Assembly: GCF_021155765.1 (NCBI RefSeq)
Contig: NC_060111.1
Location: 2,661,997 to 2,725,996, forward strand
DNA from: Diprion similis
Lineage: Eukaryota; Arthropoda; Insecta; Hymenoptera; Diprionidae
Direction: 5' to 3'
DNA: 64,000 nucleotides
In this document: one piece after another, positions 24,700-36,827 of the stretch
Layout of the letters: each line of letters opens with the position of its first letter
Numbering within the stretch: position 1 is the stretch's first letter
The notes under the pieces: model-generated
Databases searched by the model: none
Told to the model about the DNA's origin: nothing
The model's input: only the letters and a program-made list of their open reading frames with translations
Program-made: the position numbers and the translations under genes

Positions 24700-25540
24700 T
24701 GTAACTTTTGATCCGTTGCTCGCAGCGTATTGGGACTGCGCTTGATCGATTTCTCTCGCAAAATTACGTCGGAATAGTGCCTCAAAGAATTAATTGCAGC
24801 ACTTTTTAAAGTCGTCGAAATTTTCGCCAAAAATCCAAAGGGGTTAGCCCTACTTTTTTTGCGATTTTTGGAGCCAAAAATTCTGGTCTCCGAATTGATT
24901 TGTATGACCGTTTCTTGGCTAATTGGAACCCCAGGAACTCAAAAACCACATTAAAAAGAGCGTAGGACCAACAGTAAAGAAATGACGATGAAAATCTGCA
25001 GTTTTTTGGCTGTAACTTTTGATCCGTTGCTCGCAGCGTATTGAGACTGCGCTCCATCGATTTCTCTCGCAAAATACGTCGGAATAGTGCCCTAAAGAAT
25101 AAATTGCAGCACTTTTCAAAGTCGTCGACATTTTTTGCCACAAATCCAAAGGGGTTAGCCTTACTTTTTTTTGCGATTTTTGGAACCGAAAATTTCTGGT
25201 CTCCAAATTGATTTGTATGACGGTTTCTCGGCTAATTGGAACCCCAGGAACTCAAAAACCACATTAAAAAGAGCGTAGGACCAACAGCAAAGAAATGACG
25301 ATGAAAATCTGCAATTTTTTGGATGTAACTTTTGATCCGTTGCTCGCAGCGTATTGGGACTGCGCTCGATCGATTTCTCTCGCAAAATTACGTCGGAATA
25401 GTGCCCTGAAGAATTAATTGCAGCGCTTTTCGAAGTCGTCGAAATTTTCGCCAAAAATCCAAAGGGGTTAGCCTCACTTTTTTTTTGCGATTTTTGAAGC
25501 CGAAAATTTCTGGTCTCCAAATTGATTTGTATGACCGATT
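24700..25540. repeat. First copy of a large duplicated block inside the array
   Basis: This stretch carries rare variants: CTTGATCGATTTC (24741), AGCCAAAAATTCTGG, CTCCATCGATTTC, CATTTTTTGCCACAAATCC, GACGGTTTCTCGG, TGCAATTTTTTGGATG and GACCGATTTTTGG. The same series returns in the same order near the right end of the array. Confidence 0.85.
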
Positions 25541-28500
25541 TTTGGCTAATTGGAACCCCAGGAACTCAAAAACCACATTAAAAAGAGCGTAGGACCAACA
25601 GCAAAGAAATGAAGATGAAAATCTGCAGTTTTTTGGCTGTAACTTTTGATCCGTTGCTCGCAGCGTATTGGGACTGCGCTCGATCGATTTCTCTCGCGAA
25701 ATTACGTCGGAATAGTGCCCCAAAGAATTAATTGCAGCACTTTTCAAAGTCATCGAAATTTTCGCCAAAAATCCAAAGGGGTTAGCCTTACTTTTTCTGC
25801 GATTTTTGGAGCCGAAAATTTCTGGTCTCCGAATTGATTTGTATGACCGTTTCTTGGCTAATTGGAACCCCAGGAACTCAAAAACCACATTAAAAAGAGC
25901 GTAGGACCAACAGCAAAGAAATGACGATGAAAATCTGCAGTTTTTTGGCTGTAACTTTTGATCCGTTGCTCGCAGCGTATTGGGACTGCGCTCGATCGAT
26001 TTCTCTCGCAAAATTACGTCGGAATAGTGCCCTAAAGAATTAATTGCAGCACTTTTCAAAGTCGTCGAAATTTTCGCCAAAAATCCAAAGGGGTTAGCCT
26101 TACTATTTTTGCGATTTTTGGTGCCGAAAATTTCCGGTCTCCGAATTGATTTGTATGACCGTTTCTGGGCTAATTGGAACCCCAGGAACTCAAAAACCAC
26201 ATTAAAAAGAGCGTAGGACCTACAGTAAAGAAATGACGATGAAAATCTGCAGTTTTTTGGCTGTAACTTTTGATCCGTTGCTCGCAGCGTATTGGGACTG
26301 CGCTCGATCGATTTCTCTCGCAAAATTACGTCGGAATAGTGCCCTAAAGAATTAATTGCAGCACTTTTCAAAGTCGTCGAAATTTTCGCCAAAAATCCAA
26401 AGGGGTTAGCCTTACTTTTTTTGCGATTTTTGGAGCCGAAAATTTCTGGTCTCCGAATTGATTTGTATGACCGTTTCTGGGCTAATTGGGACCCCAGGAA
26501 CTCAAAAACCACATTGAAAAGAGCGTAGGACCTACAGCAAAGAAATGAAGATGAAAATCTGCAGTTTTTTGGCTGTAACTTTTGATCCGTTGCTCGCAGC
26601 GTATTGGGACTGCGCTCGATCGATTTCTCTCGCAAAATTACGTCGGACCAGTGCCCCAAAGAATTAATTGCAGCACTTTTCAAAGTCGTCGAAATTTTCG
26701 CCAAAAATCCAAAGGGGTTAGCCTTACTTTTTTTGCGATTTTTGGTGCCGAAAATTTCTGGTCTCCGGATTGATTTGTATCACCGTTTCTGGGCTAACTG
26801 GGACCCCAGGAACTCAAAAACCACATTAAAAAGAGCGTAGGACCTACAGCAAAGAAATGACGATGAAAATCTGCAGTTTTTTGGCTGTAACTTTTGATCC
26901 GTTGCTCGCAGCGTATTGGGACTGCGCTCGATCGATTTCTCTTGCAAAATTACGTCGGAATAGTGCCCTAAAGAATTAATTGCAGCACTTTTCAAAGTCG
27001 TCGAAATTTTCGCCAAAAATCCAAAGGGGTTAGCCTTACTTTTTTTGCGATTATTGGAGCCGAAAATTTCTGGTCTCCGAATTGATTTGTATGACCGTTT
27101 CTGGGCTAATTGGGACCCCAGGAACTCAAAAACCACATTAAAAAGAGCGTAGGACCTACAGCAAAGAAATGACGATGAAAATCTGCAGTTTTTTGGCTGT
27201 AACTTTTGATCCGTTGCTCGCAGCGTATTGGGACTGCGCTCGATCGATTTCTCTCGCAAAATTACGTCGGAATAGTGCCCTAAAGAATTAAGTGCAGCAC
27301 TTTTCAAAGTCGTCGAAATTTTCGCCAAAAATCCAAAGGGGTTAGCCTCACTTTTTTTGCGATTTTTGGAGCCGAAAATTTCTGGTCTTCGAATTGATTT
27401 GTATGACCGTTTCTTGGCTAATTGGAACCCCAGGAACTCAAAAACCACATTAAAAAGAGCGTAGGACCAACAGCAAAGAAATGACGATGAAAATCTGCAG
27501 TTTTTTGGCTGTAACTTTTGATCCGTTGCTCGCAGCGTATTGGGACTGCGCTCGATCGATTTCTCTCGCGAAATTACGTCGGAATAGTGCCCTAAAGAAT
27601 TCATTGCAGCACTTTTCAAAGTCGTCGAAATTTTCGCCAAAAATCCAAAGGGGTTAGCCTTACTTTTTTTGCGATTTTTCGAGCCGAAAATTTCTGGTCT
27701 CCGAATTGATTTGTATGACCGTTTCTTGGCTACTTGGAACCCCAGGAACTCAAAAACCACATTAAAAAGAGCGTAGGACCAACAGCAAAGAAATGACGAT
27801 GAAAATCTGCAGTTTTTTGGCTGTAACTTTTGATCCGTTGCTCGCAGCGTATTGAGACTGCGCTCGATTGATTTCTTTCGCGAAATTACGTCGGAATAGT
27901 GCCCTAAAGAATTAATTGCAGCACTTTTCAAAGTCGTCGAAATTTTCGCCAAAAATCCAAAGGGGTTAGCCTTACTTTTTTTGCGATTTTTGGAGCCGAA
28001 AATTTCTGGTCTCCGAATTGATTTGTATGACCGTTTCTGGGCTAATTGGGACCCCAGGAACTCAAAAACCACATTAAAAAGAGCGTAGGACCTACAGCAA
28101 AGAAATGACGATGAAAATCTGCAGTTTTTTGGCTGTAACTTTTGATCCGTTGCTCGCAGCGTATTGGGACTGCGCTCGATCGATTTCTCTCGCAAAATTA
28201 CGTCGGAATAGTGCCCTAAAGAATTAATTGCAGCACTTTTCAAAGTCGTCGAAATTTTCGCCAAAAATCCAAAGGGGTTAGCCTTACTTTTTTTGCGATT
28301 TTTGGAGCCGAAAATTTCTGGTCTCCGAATTGATTTGTATGACCGTTTCTGGGCTAATTGGGACCCCAGGAACTCAAAAACCACATTAAAAAGAGCGTAG
28401 GACCTACAGCAAAGAAATGACAATGAAAATCTGCAGTTTTTTGGCTGTAACTTTTGATCCGTTGCTCGCAGCGTATTGAGACTGCGCTCGATCGATTTCT

Positions 28501-29069
28501 CTCGCGAAATTACGTCGGAATAGTGCCCTAAAGAATTAATTGCAGCACTTTTCAAAGTCGTCGAAATTTTCGCCAAAAATCCAAAGGGGTTAGCCTTACT
28601 TTTTTTGCGATTTTTGGAGCCGAAAATTTCTGGTCTCCGAATTGATTTGTATGACCGTTTCCGGGCTAATTGGGACCCCAGGAACTCAAAAACCACATTA
28701 AAAAGAGCGTAGGACCTACAGCAAAGAAATGACGATGAAAATCTGCAGTTTTTTGGCTGTAACTTTTGATCCGTTGCTCGCAGCGTATTGGGACTGCGCT
28801 CGATCGATTTCTCTCGCAAAATCACGTCGGAATAGTGCCCTAAAGAATCAATTGCAGCACTTTTCAAAGTCGTCGAAATTTTCGCCAAAAATCCAAAGGG
28901 GTTAGCCTTACTTTTTTTGCGATTTTTGGAGCCGAAAATTTCTGGTCTCCGAATTGATTTGTATGACCGTTTCTGGGCTAATTGGGACCCCAGGAACTCA
29001 AAAACCACATTAAAAAGAGCGTAGGACCTACAGCAAAGAAATGACAATGAAAATCTGCAGTTTTTTGGC

Positions 29070-30240
29070 TGTAACTTTTGATCCGTTGCTCGCAGCGTAT
29101 TGGGACTGCGCTTGATCGATTTCTCTCGCAAAATTACGTCGGAATAGTGCCCCAAAGAATTAATTGCAGCACTTTTTAAAGTCGTCGAAATTTTCGCCAA
29201 AAATCCAAAGGGGTTAGCCCTACTTTTTTTGCGATTTTTGGAGCCAAAAATTCTGGTCTCCGAATTGATTTGTATGACCGTTTCTTGGCTAATTGGAACC
29301 CCAGGAACTCAAAAACCACATTAAAAAGAGCGTAGGACCAACAGCAAAGAAATGACGATGAAAATCTGCAGTATTTTGGCTGTAACTTTTGATCCGTTGC
29401 TCGCAGCGTATTGGGACTGCGCTCGATCGATTTCTCTCGTGAAATTACGTCGGAATAGTGCCCTAAAGATTTCATTGCAGCACTTTTCAAAGTCGTCGAA
29501 ATTTTCGCCAAACATCCAAAGGGGTTAGCCTTACTTTTTTTGCGATTTTTCGAGCCGAAAATTTCTGGTCTCCGAATTGATTTGTATGACCGTTTCTTGG
29601 CTAATTGGAACCCCAGGAACTCAAAAACCACATTAAAAAGAGCGTAGGACCAACAGCAAAGAAATGACGATGAAAATCTGCAGTTTTTTGGCTGTAACTT
29701 TTGATCCGTTGCTCGCAGCGTATTGAGACTGCGCTCCATCGATTTCTCTCGCAAAATACGTCGGAATAGTGCCCTAAAGAATAAATTGCAGCACTTTTCA
29801 AAGTCGTCGACATTTTTTGCCACAAATCCAAAGGGGTTAGCCTTACTTTTTTTTGCGATTTTTGGAACCGAAAATTTCTGGTCTCCAAATTGATTTGTAT
29901 GACGGTTTCTCGGCTAATTGGAACCCCAGGAACTCAAAAACCACATTAAAAAGAGCGTAGGACCAACAGCAAAGAAATGACGATGAAAATCTGCAATTTT
30001 TTGGATGTAACTTTTGATCCGTTGCTCGCAGCGTATTGGGACTGCGCTCGATCGATTTCTCTCGCAAAATTACGTCGGAATAGTGCCCTAAAGAATTAAT
30101 TGCAGCGCTTTTCGAAGTCGTCGAAATTTTCGCCAAAAATCCAAAGGGGTTAGCCTCACTTTTTTTTTGCGATTTTTGAAGCCGAAAATTTCTGGTCTCC
30201 GAATTGATTTGTATGACCGATTTTTGGCTAATTGGAACCC
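29070..30240. repeat. Second copy of the large duplicated block
   Basis: The same rare variants recur. CTTGATCGATTTC (29111) lies 4,370 bp from its first copy, which is 14 monomers. CTCCATCGATTTC (29733) lies 4,682 bp from its first copy, which is 15 monomers. One extra monomer (about 29320-29630, marked by CTCGTGAAATTACG and AAACATCC) was therefore gained here or lost from the first copy. Confidence 0.85.
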
Positions 30241-30349
30241 CAGGAACTCAAAAACCACATTAAAAAGAGCGTAGGACCAACAGCAAAGAAATGACGATGA
30301 CAATCCGCAGTTTTTTGGCTGTAACTTTTGATCCGTTGCTCGCAGCGTA

Positions 30350-30530
30350 TTGGGACTCCGCAAAATTGCGACTAAATAGTGCATGAACGCACTTTTTTCA
30401 TTCCTTCAAATTTTGTCGAAATTTCTAACAAAAATCCAGAAGTCTTCACATTGTTTTGGCTCAAAATTTCGCCGCACATAGTCTATTCGTATGATCCTTC
30501 TACAGTATTATCCAAAATCTTCCACAATTT
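30350..30530. repeat. Degenerate terminal monomer at the right edge of the array
   Basis: After 30349 the match to the consensus becomes patchy: GCAAAATTGCGAC, AATAGTGC, GCACTTTTTTCATTCC, TCGAAATTTC and AAAAATCCAGAAG follow the monomer order. Similarity fades out near 30530. Such decay at edges is typical of tandem satellites, where recombination homogenises only the interior. Confidence 0.7.
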
Positions 30531-32003
30531 CAGCCAAAATTGAACAAGCCCGAATTTTCGTAGATCTTGTCATTAAAAATATGTCACCTCTGGATCTAGT
30601 CATACGACTTCTCCTAAACTACATGGATCTCAAGGATCCCAAGGGAGTTGTTCGAATCGTTGTGGCGCCAGGGGCTGAGAAAATGCTAATCAAATATGGA
30701 AAAATTCAATCATTGATTCAGTTTAATCCAGGTTATACAAATAGTCACAATACAGGAACATATGTAATATATTGTATTATGCAGAAGTGCGTTGCTCTTA
30801 TGTAAACAAACCAGAACTCAAACTGTATGTTTATTAACCACGACAATGACTCTCTGATGTAATATTTTTCATATTCTGCTTAAGATAATTCATAATTGAT
30901 TTGCATTCTTTTTGTCTTTCACTGATGTACTATTTGGTACCTTGTTACATTACCATACACTGACACACGAACACATGTACTAGAATTAAGGAATACTGAA
31001 TAAACAGCTGATAGCACTTGGTGGCTATAAATTTGGGATTTTTTTCTTCTCTCTTTTGAAAACCCTGTGCAAATATAATGTATTTTCATTCTCACTTTTG
31101 ATCCATTGGTGATTAAACATGCTCTGTTCGCGCTTTTTGAACCCAGAAACTTTTTCAGTCTGAAATCGACTTAGAAGCCATCTAGATTATCGTCGCAGTG
31201 ACAGCTGGAAAAATACTGAGAAACTTCATCGTTTTTCTTAAATATGGCATAAACGCAATATATTTCACCAGACCTTACAAAGTTTATATAGGAGTTTATA
31301 ACTGCGAGGAGATGAAAAACCTCACCCGTTGTTTCATAAACGACGGAATTTCATGATTCGTGAAGTTGAGTTCTTGTATTCAAACATGTTAACATTAATA
31401 ATTAACAGATATAATGAAGAAAGGAAAGAAATTTACTTTCGACAAGATAAATTTATTCTCCATACTCAACACTCAGTCTTTTTTCTATCCTGTTTCTCTC
31501 TCTTTTTACGGACCAAGCAATTTTCGATCCCAATGTATGGTAGAGCATGTTCTATGTCTACATAAAGCAGGATGCGATTGGATGTCATTATATCTACTGC
31601 TACTATCGGCAAATGGTAAACTAAATGGACATCAGGGACGGAGAAGAGTAGGAGGCAGGATGTTCGATATAACTTTAATTCTCGAATCCTCGCATAGCCG
31701 AGATACGTCGGTAAATAACTTAAACTATCGTTGCGTTCATTTAGACTGAGGAGTTTCGATTGTACAGATTCGTTAGACAAATAAACAATGTAAAAGATCC
31801 TCTACTGGAAGATCAGTAACAGTTATACAAATAACATACATCAGCATAACCCAGCATATCTAAAATCACGTTGCTTTTCCTACGGAACAGAAACATAGTT
31901 ACGTCTGACTTTTCGTAACTATAAATCTGCATGAGTTAGCAAGTTGAAAATTTCGAGATTTCAACAAGTTTTCTTCTTTTTTCTTTTTGATCAGTCAGGT
32001 TCA
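30531..32003. other. Intergenic DNA between the satellite and SUDS3
   Basis: I see no exon here that fits a known family. The reading frame at 30491-30805 (104 codons) begins in the degenerate monomer and has no recognisable domain. The low end of the interval holds array flank and the high end the SUDS3 3' UTR. Confidence 0.55.
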
Positions 32004-33590
32004 TTATGATGCACGACGTTTGATGGAAATCTTTCCACGGCTGAGTTGGTATATGTATATTCTGACCTTAGTATTGTCAGATACTTTCTTTACCCAGATC
32101 TGTAAGATAAAAATTATATACGAACTCTTCGTTTAAAGCTCTTACTTAATTAAAGCAAAAATAAATAAAGTCTACTCACAACTTCAGTTCCAATCGCTGA
32201 AATGTTACCAGCGAAACGGGGTAGGTCCTTGCCTTCGACATAAACAGGTTGACCGCGGTGAAACCTGCAAATCGAATGCAAAATATAAAGTCATTTGCAA
32301 AATACAAATTTTTTGTTGCATCGCTTTCGAAAGAAAATCACGATGTGTAAACATTGATGTGAGCTCTAACCATCTTCTTTCATAGAGTAATTTTCCATCT
32401 TCAATCCTTGTCTCTACTAGAGGAGCATCAGGAGATGGAGTGACATGCTGAGTTGGTAGATTAACTGCATTGCAAGTAGTCATGACCGCTAAAAAATTAA
32501 AAAAGCATTACTAAAAGTTATTCAAAATCAAAACCAAAAATCAGTACCTGGTTTTCGCACAGTAGATAGTATTTTACAACGGCTGATCGCTTTTAAGTCA
32601 TTCTCAATCTCCTTCTCATCGAGTAAGTAATTCAACTGCGCTGGAGGTGGCTTTCTACGTTTCTCTACCTTCTCAGGTACAGGGTCATTAGGTCGCCGGC
32701 GCAGTTTTCTGGTCATAGGGGGTTTCACCTGAGTACGAACGATTCAAACTAGTTATGGATAATCATTTTGTATCACATTATGAATTTTTCAAAGAGTAGG
32801 AACACTGGATAAAGGCTTTTACCTCCATAGAATCACCAGTAAGTTCCATTGTGTGACGGTCAGATTCAATCATTTTACGCTTCTCTTCCATATCGGTTAG
32901 TAAATTTTCCTTCAAGTCTATTTTTTTCTCTTCAAATTCTTTGGCTGCTGCTTTTTTCTCAAGTATGTAATCTCTTTCTACCCATTCGGTGAGGTAATCA
33001 CGGTAAATTCCATTCAACCGTAACCTGAATTTAATTGCAGAAAATTAGTATTTTGCAGGATAACTTTTCAACTTCTAAAAATATGTTCTAACGTATTTCA
33101 GGAATGCCTCACCTTTCCTTATACTGCACCTCCAGGCGTTTCAGCTTACGATTGTATTCCGGATGTGTGCCATCCTTCAATTGTTGAAGTTGTTTTTTTA
33201 GACTAGCTAATTTATCTTGGTACATTCTGCAGAGAAAAAAATGTTCGGTTCAGAAGCGATTATTCAAGAGTTGTAATTAAAAATATTGTCAAAATTGTTA
33301 ACTGCTTACTGTTCCTTTATTTCAGTGTACTTTTCTGACTTCCCCATATCGGGCTCACTAGCCTCTTCCGTATCTGAAAATGAAGACAAATTAAAGTTAT
33401 TATTATTGAAATTTTTGTGAGTGCATACGCAAAATTTCTTCATCAAAAAATCGCAAAACGTCTGACCTTCGTCACTTTCATCCTGATCCTCCAAATCACG
33501 ATCCTCTTCCAAGTACTCGTCGTTGTCGTCGTCGACATCATAATCGTCCTGACCATAAGGCGTTGAAAACGGAGAACCTTGAAACGACAT
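32004..33590 (-). CDS. SUDS3: SUDS3/SDS3, Sin3-HDAC corepressor subunit
   Basis: Eight minus-strand exons: 33590-33467, 33373-33310, 33226-33113, 33024-32823, 32728-32548, 32488-32371, 32264-32180 and 32099-32004, giving 327 residues (human 328). SDS3 dimerises through a coiled coil and scaffolds the Sin3-HDAC1/2 complex that deacetylates histones. The acidic N-terminus is followed by [15 protein letters not shown], the coiled coil starting [20 protein letters not shown] (about 64-165), the invariant [20 protein letters not shown] segment with RRPNDPVP, then [27 protein letters not shown], and a C-terminal domain ending [20 protein letters not shown]. All phases agree. The small last exon was found by its [13 protein letters not shown] match to the family. 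The gene is divergent from the SANTA gene, with 391 bp between starts. Confidence 0.95.
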
Positions 33591-33981
33591 GTATACAATA
33601 CTATAAGCTTCTGCGCCAAACAAATCACAACGATGTCAAATTTACACTTGATAATAGTTAACAATAGTTTTCGAAACAAGTTCTCTCTGGTTAAGGTTTT
33701 CAGGTAAAAGGTTATGTTTTGTATGCACACATGCTCACGAAAGGAATGTCATTGGCTTCATCCGATAAACACGTACACGCGTCTGTCGACTTTACCGACA
33801 ATACAGAAATCTGTAAAACCCCACTTGTTGTTCGCTATTCAGATAGCTTCTGTAAGTATTACATGTAATAAAATATATGTCTATTCAAACGTTTTGAAAT
33901 TCCGACCAGGAGGTTTGTTAATCATTTTCTTTGCTTCTTTTTCTCATTTCTCTTTGTATCTAACGCCTCTTTCGAAATTTT
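33591..33981. promoter_or_regulatory. Shared upstream region of SUDS3 and the SANTA gene
   Basis: This is the 391-bp interval between two divergent start codons. It must hold both 5' UTRs and probably a bidirectional promoter. I see no TATA box or named factor site that stands out. Confidence 0.5.
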
Positions 33982-36827
33982 ATGGATCCTGATGAATTAT
34001 CCTACACAGAAATGGAATCATCTTCGACGAAATCAGATGTAGTTGGAATTACTGCAAACGAATTGAGTGGAGTTTCTTGTGGAAATTGTGATTCTGAAGT
34101 CTATGGAACATCAGTAAAATCGCTGGACTATCACGTGGCCCATTTGAAATCTTCAAAAAGGAAGATAAGATCAATTACATTGTGGATTGTTAAACTAAAT
34201 GATGATGACCAGGTTGTTGTCGAAGGAAATTTAGAATGGTATGTTGTTGTTAAAACCTTACATAGGGAATACGTACCTGATACAGAGACTTCCCATACAT
34301 AGTTTCAATAAAATAAACTCCTATGTTGAGTCTGGGAGATATTACTGCATGTTGAATAATTTTAAATCCCCCTTATAATAAACTTTGACTGACAGTGGTA
34401 CGAGAGTTCGAACTAAATCAATAGCGAAGAGAATCACCTCGTCAAGGATTTTATCCAAGTTCAAACATGCCTATCACCTAATCGGAAACATGGCTGATTT
34501 ACAATGTGGTATGCATATAAATCTCAGTCACACTCACGCAAGAACTATGCTGTTATTACATGAGAAGTAATATCATAAATGTTGGATTTTTGCTGCATCA
34601 TGTATACAAAATACTTTCGATTAACAATCTTATATTTATCTTTCGCTTATTCATAAATATTTCCAACCATTTTCTGCAGAACTTCCAGTATTTGTTCGCC
34701 GCAAATTTCATCACGGTTTTCCAGAAGATTGGGAAGCTATTATTAGCATTTGGAAGAGCTTCATTATTACCTCTGAATGCAACGAAGCAACACGATCATT
34801 GTGTACGCCCGAAGGTCTCTTTGTCAATGAAAAGCTCACTATTGATGGTTTCAATGAAAATTCTCGTTTTATTCAAGACGTCTCTAAAGGTACAAGGGTG
34901 GATGAGCCGACGTACCCTATGAACAAAAATGGTACTAATGGAAGCATCAGTGAACATTATCAGAATGATAAACTGGTTGATTCACTTGCCGAAACAGAGA
35001 CCGGCAAGTCAATTTTGGATCATGATGTGTGTGACAAAATATCAAGAACACCAAATTATACCAAGCAGCTCACAGCATGGACACCACTCCTGCAATTTGG
35101 TGACAATGCAGGATGCTACTTGTCCTTTAGGGGAACGTTGCTGAGGTGAGTCACACAATACTAAGGATTATCATTAAAGTGATACATTACATGACTAATT
35201 GTAAATATTTACAATAGTTAATTGTATATCAAAGAAGTTGATATAATGCTGTAAATTATTTTATTACATACCTTGAATATTCGTGAAATTTTGCACAAAA
35301 TACATGATAAATTTTTTCCAGTTCAATGGGTCATGCTGTAAACAGGAATCATGTAACAGGTATTGTTCGTCGAAGAATTTCTCCAAGGATCATTGAAACC
35401 ATTAATCAAGAATTTTATGAATTGATGGGCGATCTCAACAACACTAAACATAGTATGTATGAATGCAATGATGTGTATTCTGAAGTCAGTAGAGTCAAAC
35501 ATTTCTTATCTTATATTTGACACTCATAATCGTATGCCTAATTCATTGCTGCGATTTTTAAATTCTAACGATATTGGAAGTTCTGATTCACATTGCAGCG
35601 CCCCTTAAAAATGTATATCAATTGTTTGGGGATAATAGTACTGAACTTTCACTTGGCAGGTATTCCTAAGGAGTTAATTTTGTGGTGTCGCAATGGATGT
35701 CCAAAGCAAATAAATTTGTTTTGTGAACAATGGAGATTATTGAAAAGTGATGAAATAGAATCTTCTAAACGTTCAGTTAGCGGCAAGTGTTCCTTGTATT
35801 TCACTTATTTTTCCGCGTATTGAAATGAAATATATTTTCGATTTGTCGAAACTATTATTATTCAATGACCCAAATGTTTTACCTACACATTCTAACTTCA
35901 AGTTTTCCTGATGAATCATCAGTTTATCAGTATTTAAAACAGAAATATTATTCTTAATTTTATCTAGATGGAAAACTGAAAGACGAAGACAATGATGTTT
36001 CGCATACAAATCATCATAAGGAATCAGGCAGTTATAGCAAAAAGGTTCATGCGTTGTCACCTATGCAAACTCCAAAAAACAGGATTAAAAGAAAAAGAAT
36101 CTTGACAGACTTAAATGATAACAGAGACACCAATAATTCAATCATCAACTACACGGTATATACGAGTAAACACAAAGCATGCTCGATTTCTTGAGACGAT
36201 TTGTAATAAGGTGGTAAATAAATATTGAATTTAGGGTCCGTCACTAATACATAATAAGAAGCAAAATCCACGGGGTTTAGTTAAATTCATGGGATACCTC
36301 AGAACTGTTTAAAATATAAAATAATCTATATACATTCCAGACTTCTAGCAAAAAAGAAGCCAGCAAAACATCGACTAGCACTTTGCAAGTTAGCAGTTTG
36401 TCCAAAATAAGACGAAAACTTTCAACTTACGGCTTCGAAAACTCCAAGGAGGATACAAATATTGCAGATATTGACTTGGTACTATTGTTCATCTATTGTG
36501 ACACAATGGTCAATGATTGAAACAAAAAAGTAATTACTTTATGGTACACTATTTCGTTATACTCTCAACATCCGTTTTTATCTCCACAGGATGAGAATTT
36601 CAAGTCAATGGAAGAAATCCGTCCAACTACTAAGTAAGTTTTTACTTCGAGCCTGTAATAATTCGTCAAATCTTCAAAAGAACAATCATATTAATTCAAA
36701 GAATGTTCAACTTTACAGACACAATACAAAGCATCAGCGATTGCCGTTGAGTCAAGAACCAGTTATATCGTACATTTATCATGAAAGTTTTGAAGTCAAC
36801 GACAACGATTTGTCTGATGGTGTGTAA
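33982..36827 (+). CDS. Protein with two SANTA-like domains (KNL2/MIS18BP1-like)
   Basis: Nine exons: 33982-34238, 34396-34508, 34680-35145, 35322-35452, 35660-35782, 35968-36155, 36341-36478, 36590-36633 and 36719-36827, giving 522 residues. Phases agree throughout, using one GC-AG intron after 35782. Residues about 66-150 match the SANTA pattern: LWIVKLNDDDQVVVEG, then RITSSRIL, AYHLIGNM, and ELPVFVRRKFHHGFPEDW. Residues about 257-347 repeat it: WTPLLQFGDNAGCYLSFRGT, RRRISPRIIETINQEFYELM, and IPKELILWCRNGCPKQIN. The tail (348-522) is basic and Ser/Thr-rich with no SANT/Myb domain visible. SANTA domains occur in KNL2/MIS18BP1, which recruits CENP-A loading factors to centromeres; a centromere role here is inference. 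It could instead be another SANTA-domain nuclear protein. Confidence 0.75.

Larger units (their letters stand above)
16971..30349. repeat. Satellite DNA array, 312-bp monomer, about 43 copies
   Basis: A head-to-tail array. The landmark GATCCGTTGCTCGCAGCG recurs about every 312 bp from 16973 to about 30340. Monomers differ by scattered substitutions and a few 1-2 bp indels. One near 17500 lacks about 57 bp, joining CTAATTG directly to ACGATGAAAATC. The leftmost monomers are the most diverged, as expected at an array edge. Because 312 = 3 x 104 and the consensus has no stop in one minus-strand frame, long chance reading frames appear (438, 635, 806 and 1024 residues, with a 104-residue period). 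Differences between copies mostly change amino acids (CCRSY/CCWSY, INSLGH/INSSGH, LAQKR/LAKKR/LAEKR), and the plus strand has many stops, so I do not call these genes. The unit length is about two nucleosomes. Confidence 0.97.

Noticed and set aside
18364-29200. Long minus-strand reading frames (438-1024 codons) as repeat proteins
   Set aside because: They are phase-preserving satellite monomers; changes between copies are mostly non-synonymous and there is no start, splice or domain evidence.
16971-30349. CRISPR-like array
   Set aside because: Units are 312-bp direct tandem copies with no unique spacers, in a eukaryotic genome.
30491-30805. A 104-codon plus-strand frame right of the array
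   Set aside because: It begins in a degenerate satellite monomer and shows no recognisable domain.
33591-33623. N-terminal extension of SUDS3 upstream of MSFQG
   Set aside because: The frame is open but has no ATG above 33590; ATG at 33590 is the first in frame.
35783-35823. Reading through the donor after the second SANTA domain
   Set aside because: It meets a stop at 35821-35823, whereas the GC-AG splice keeps the frame open through four further exons.
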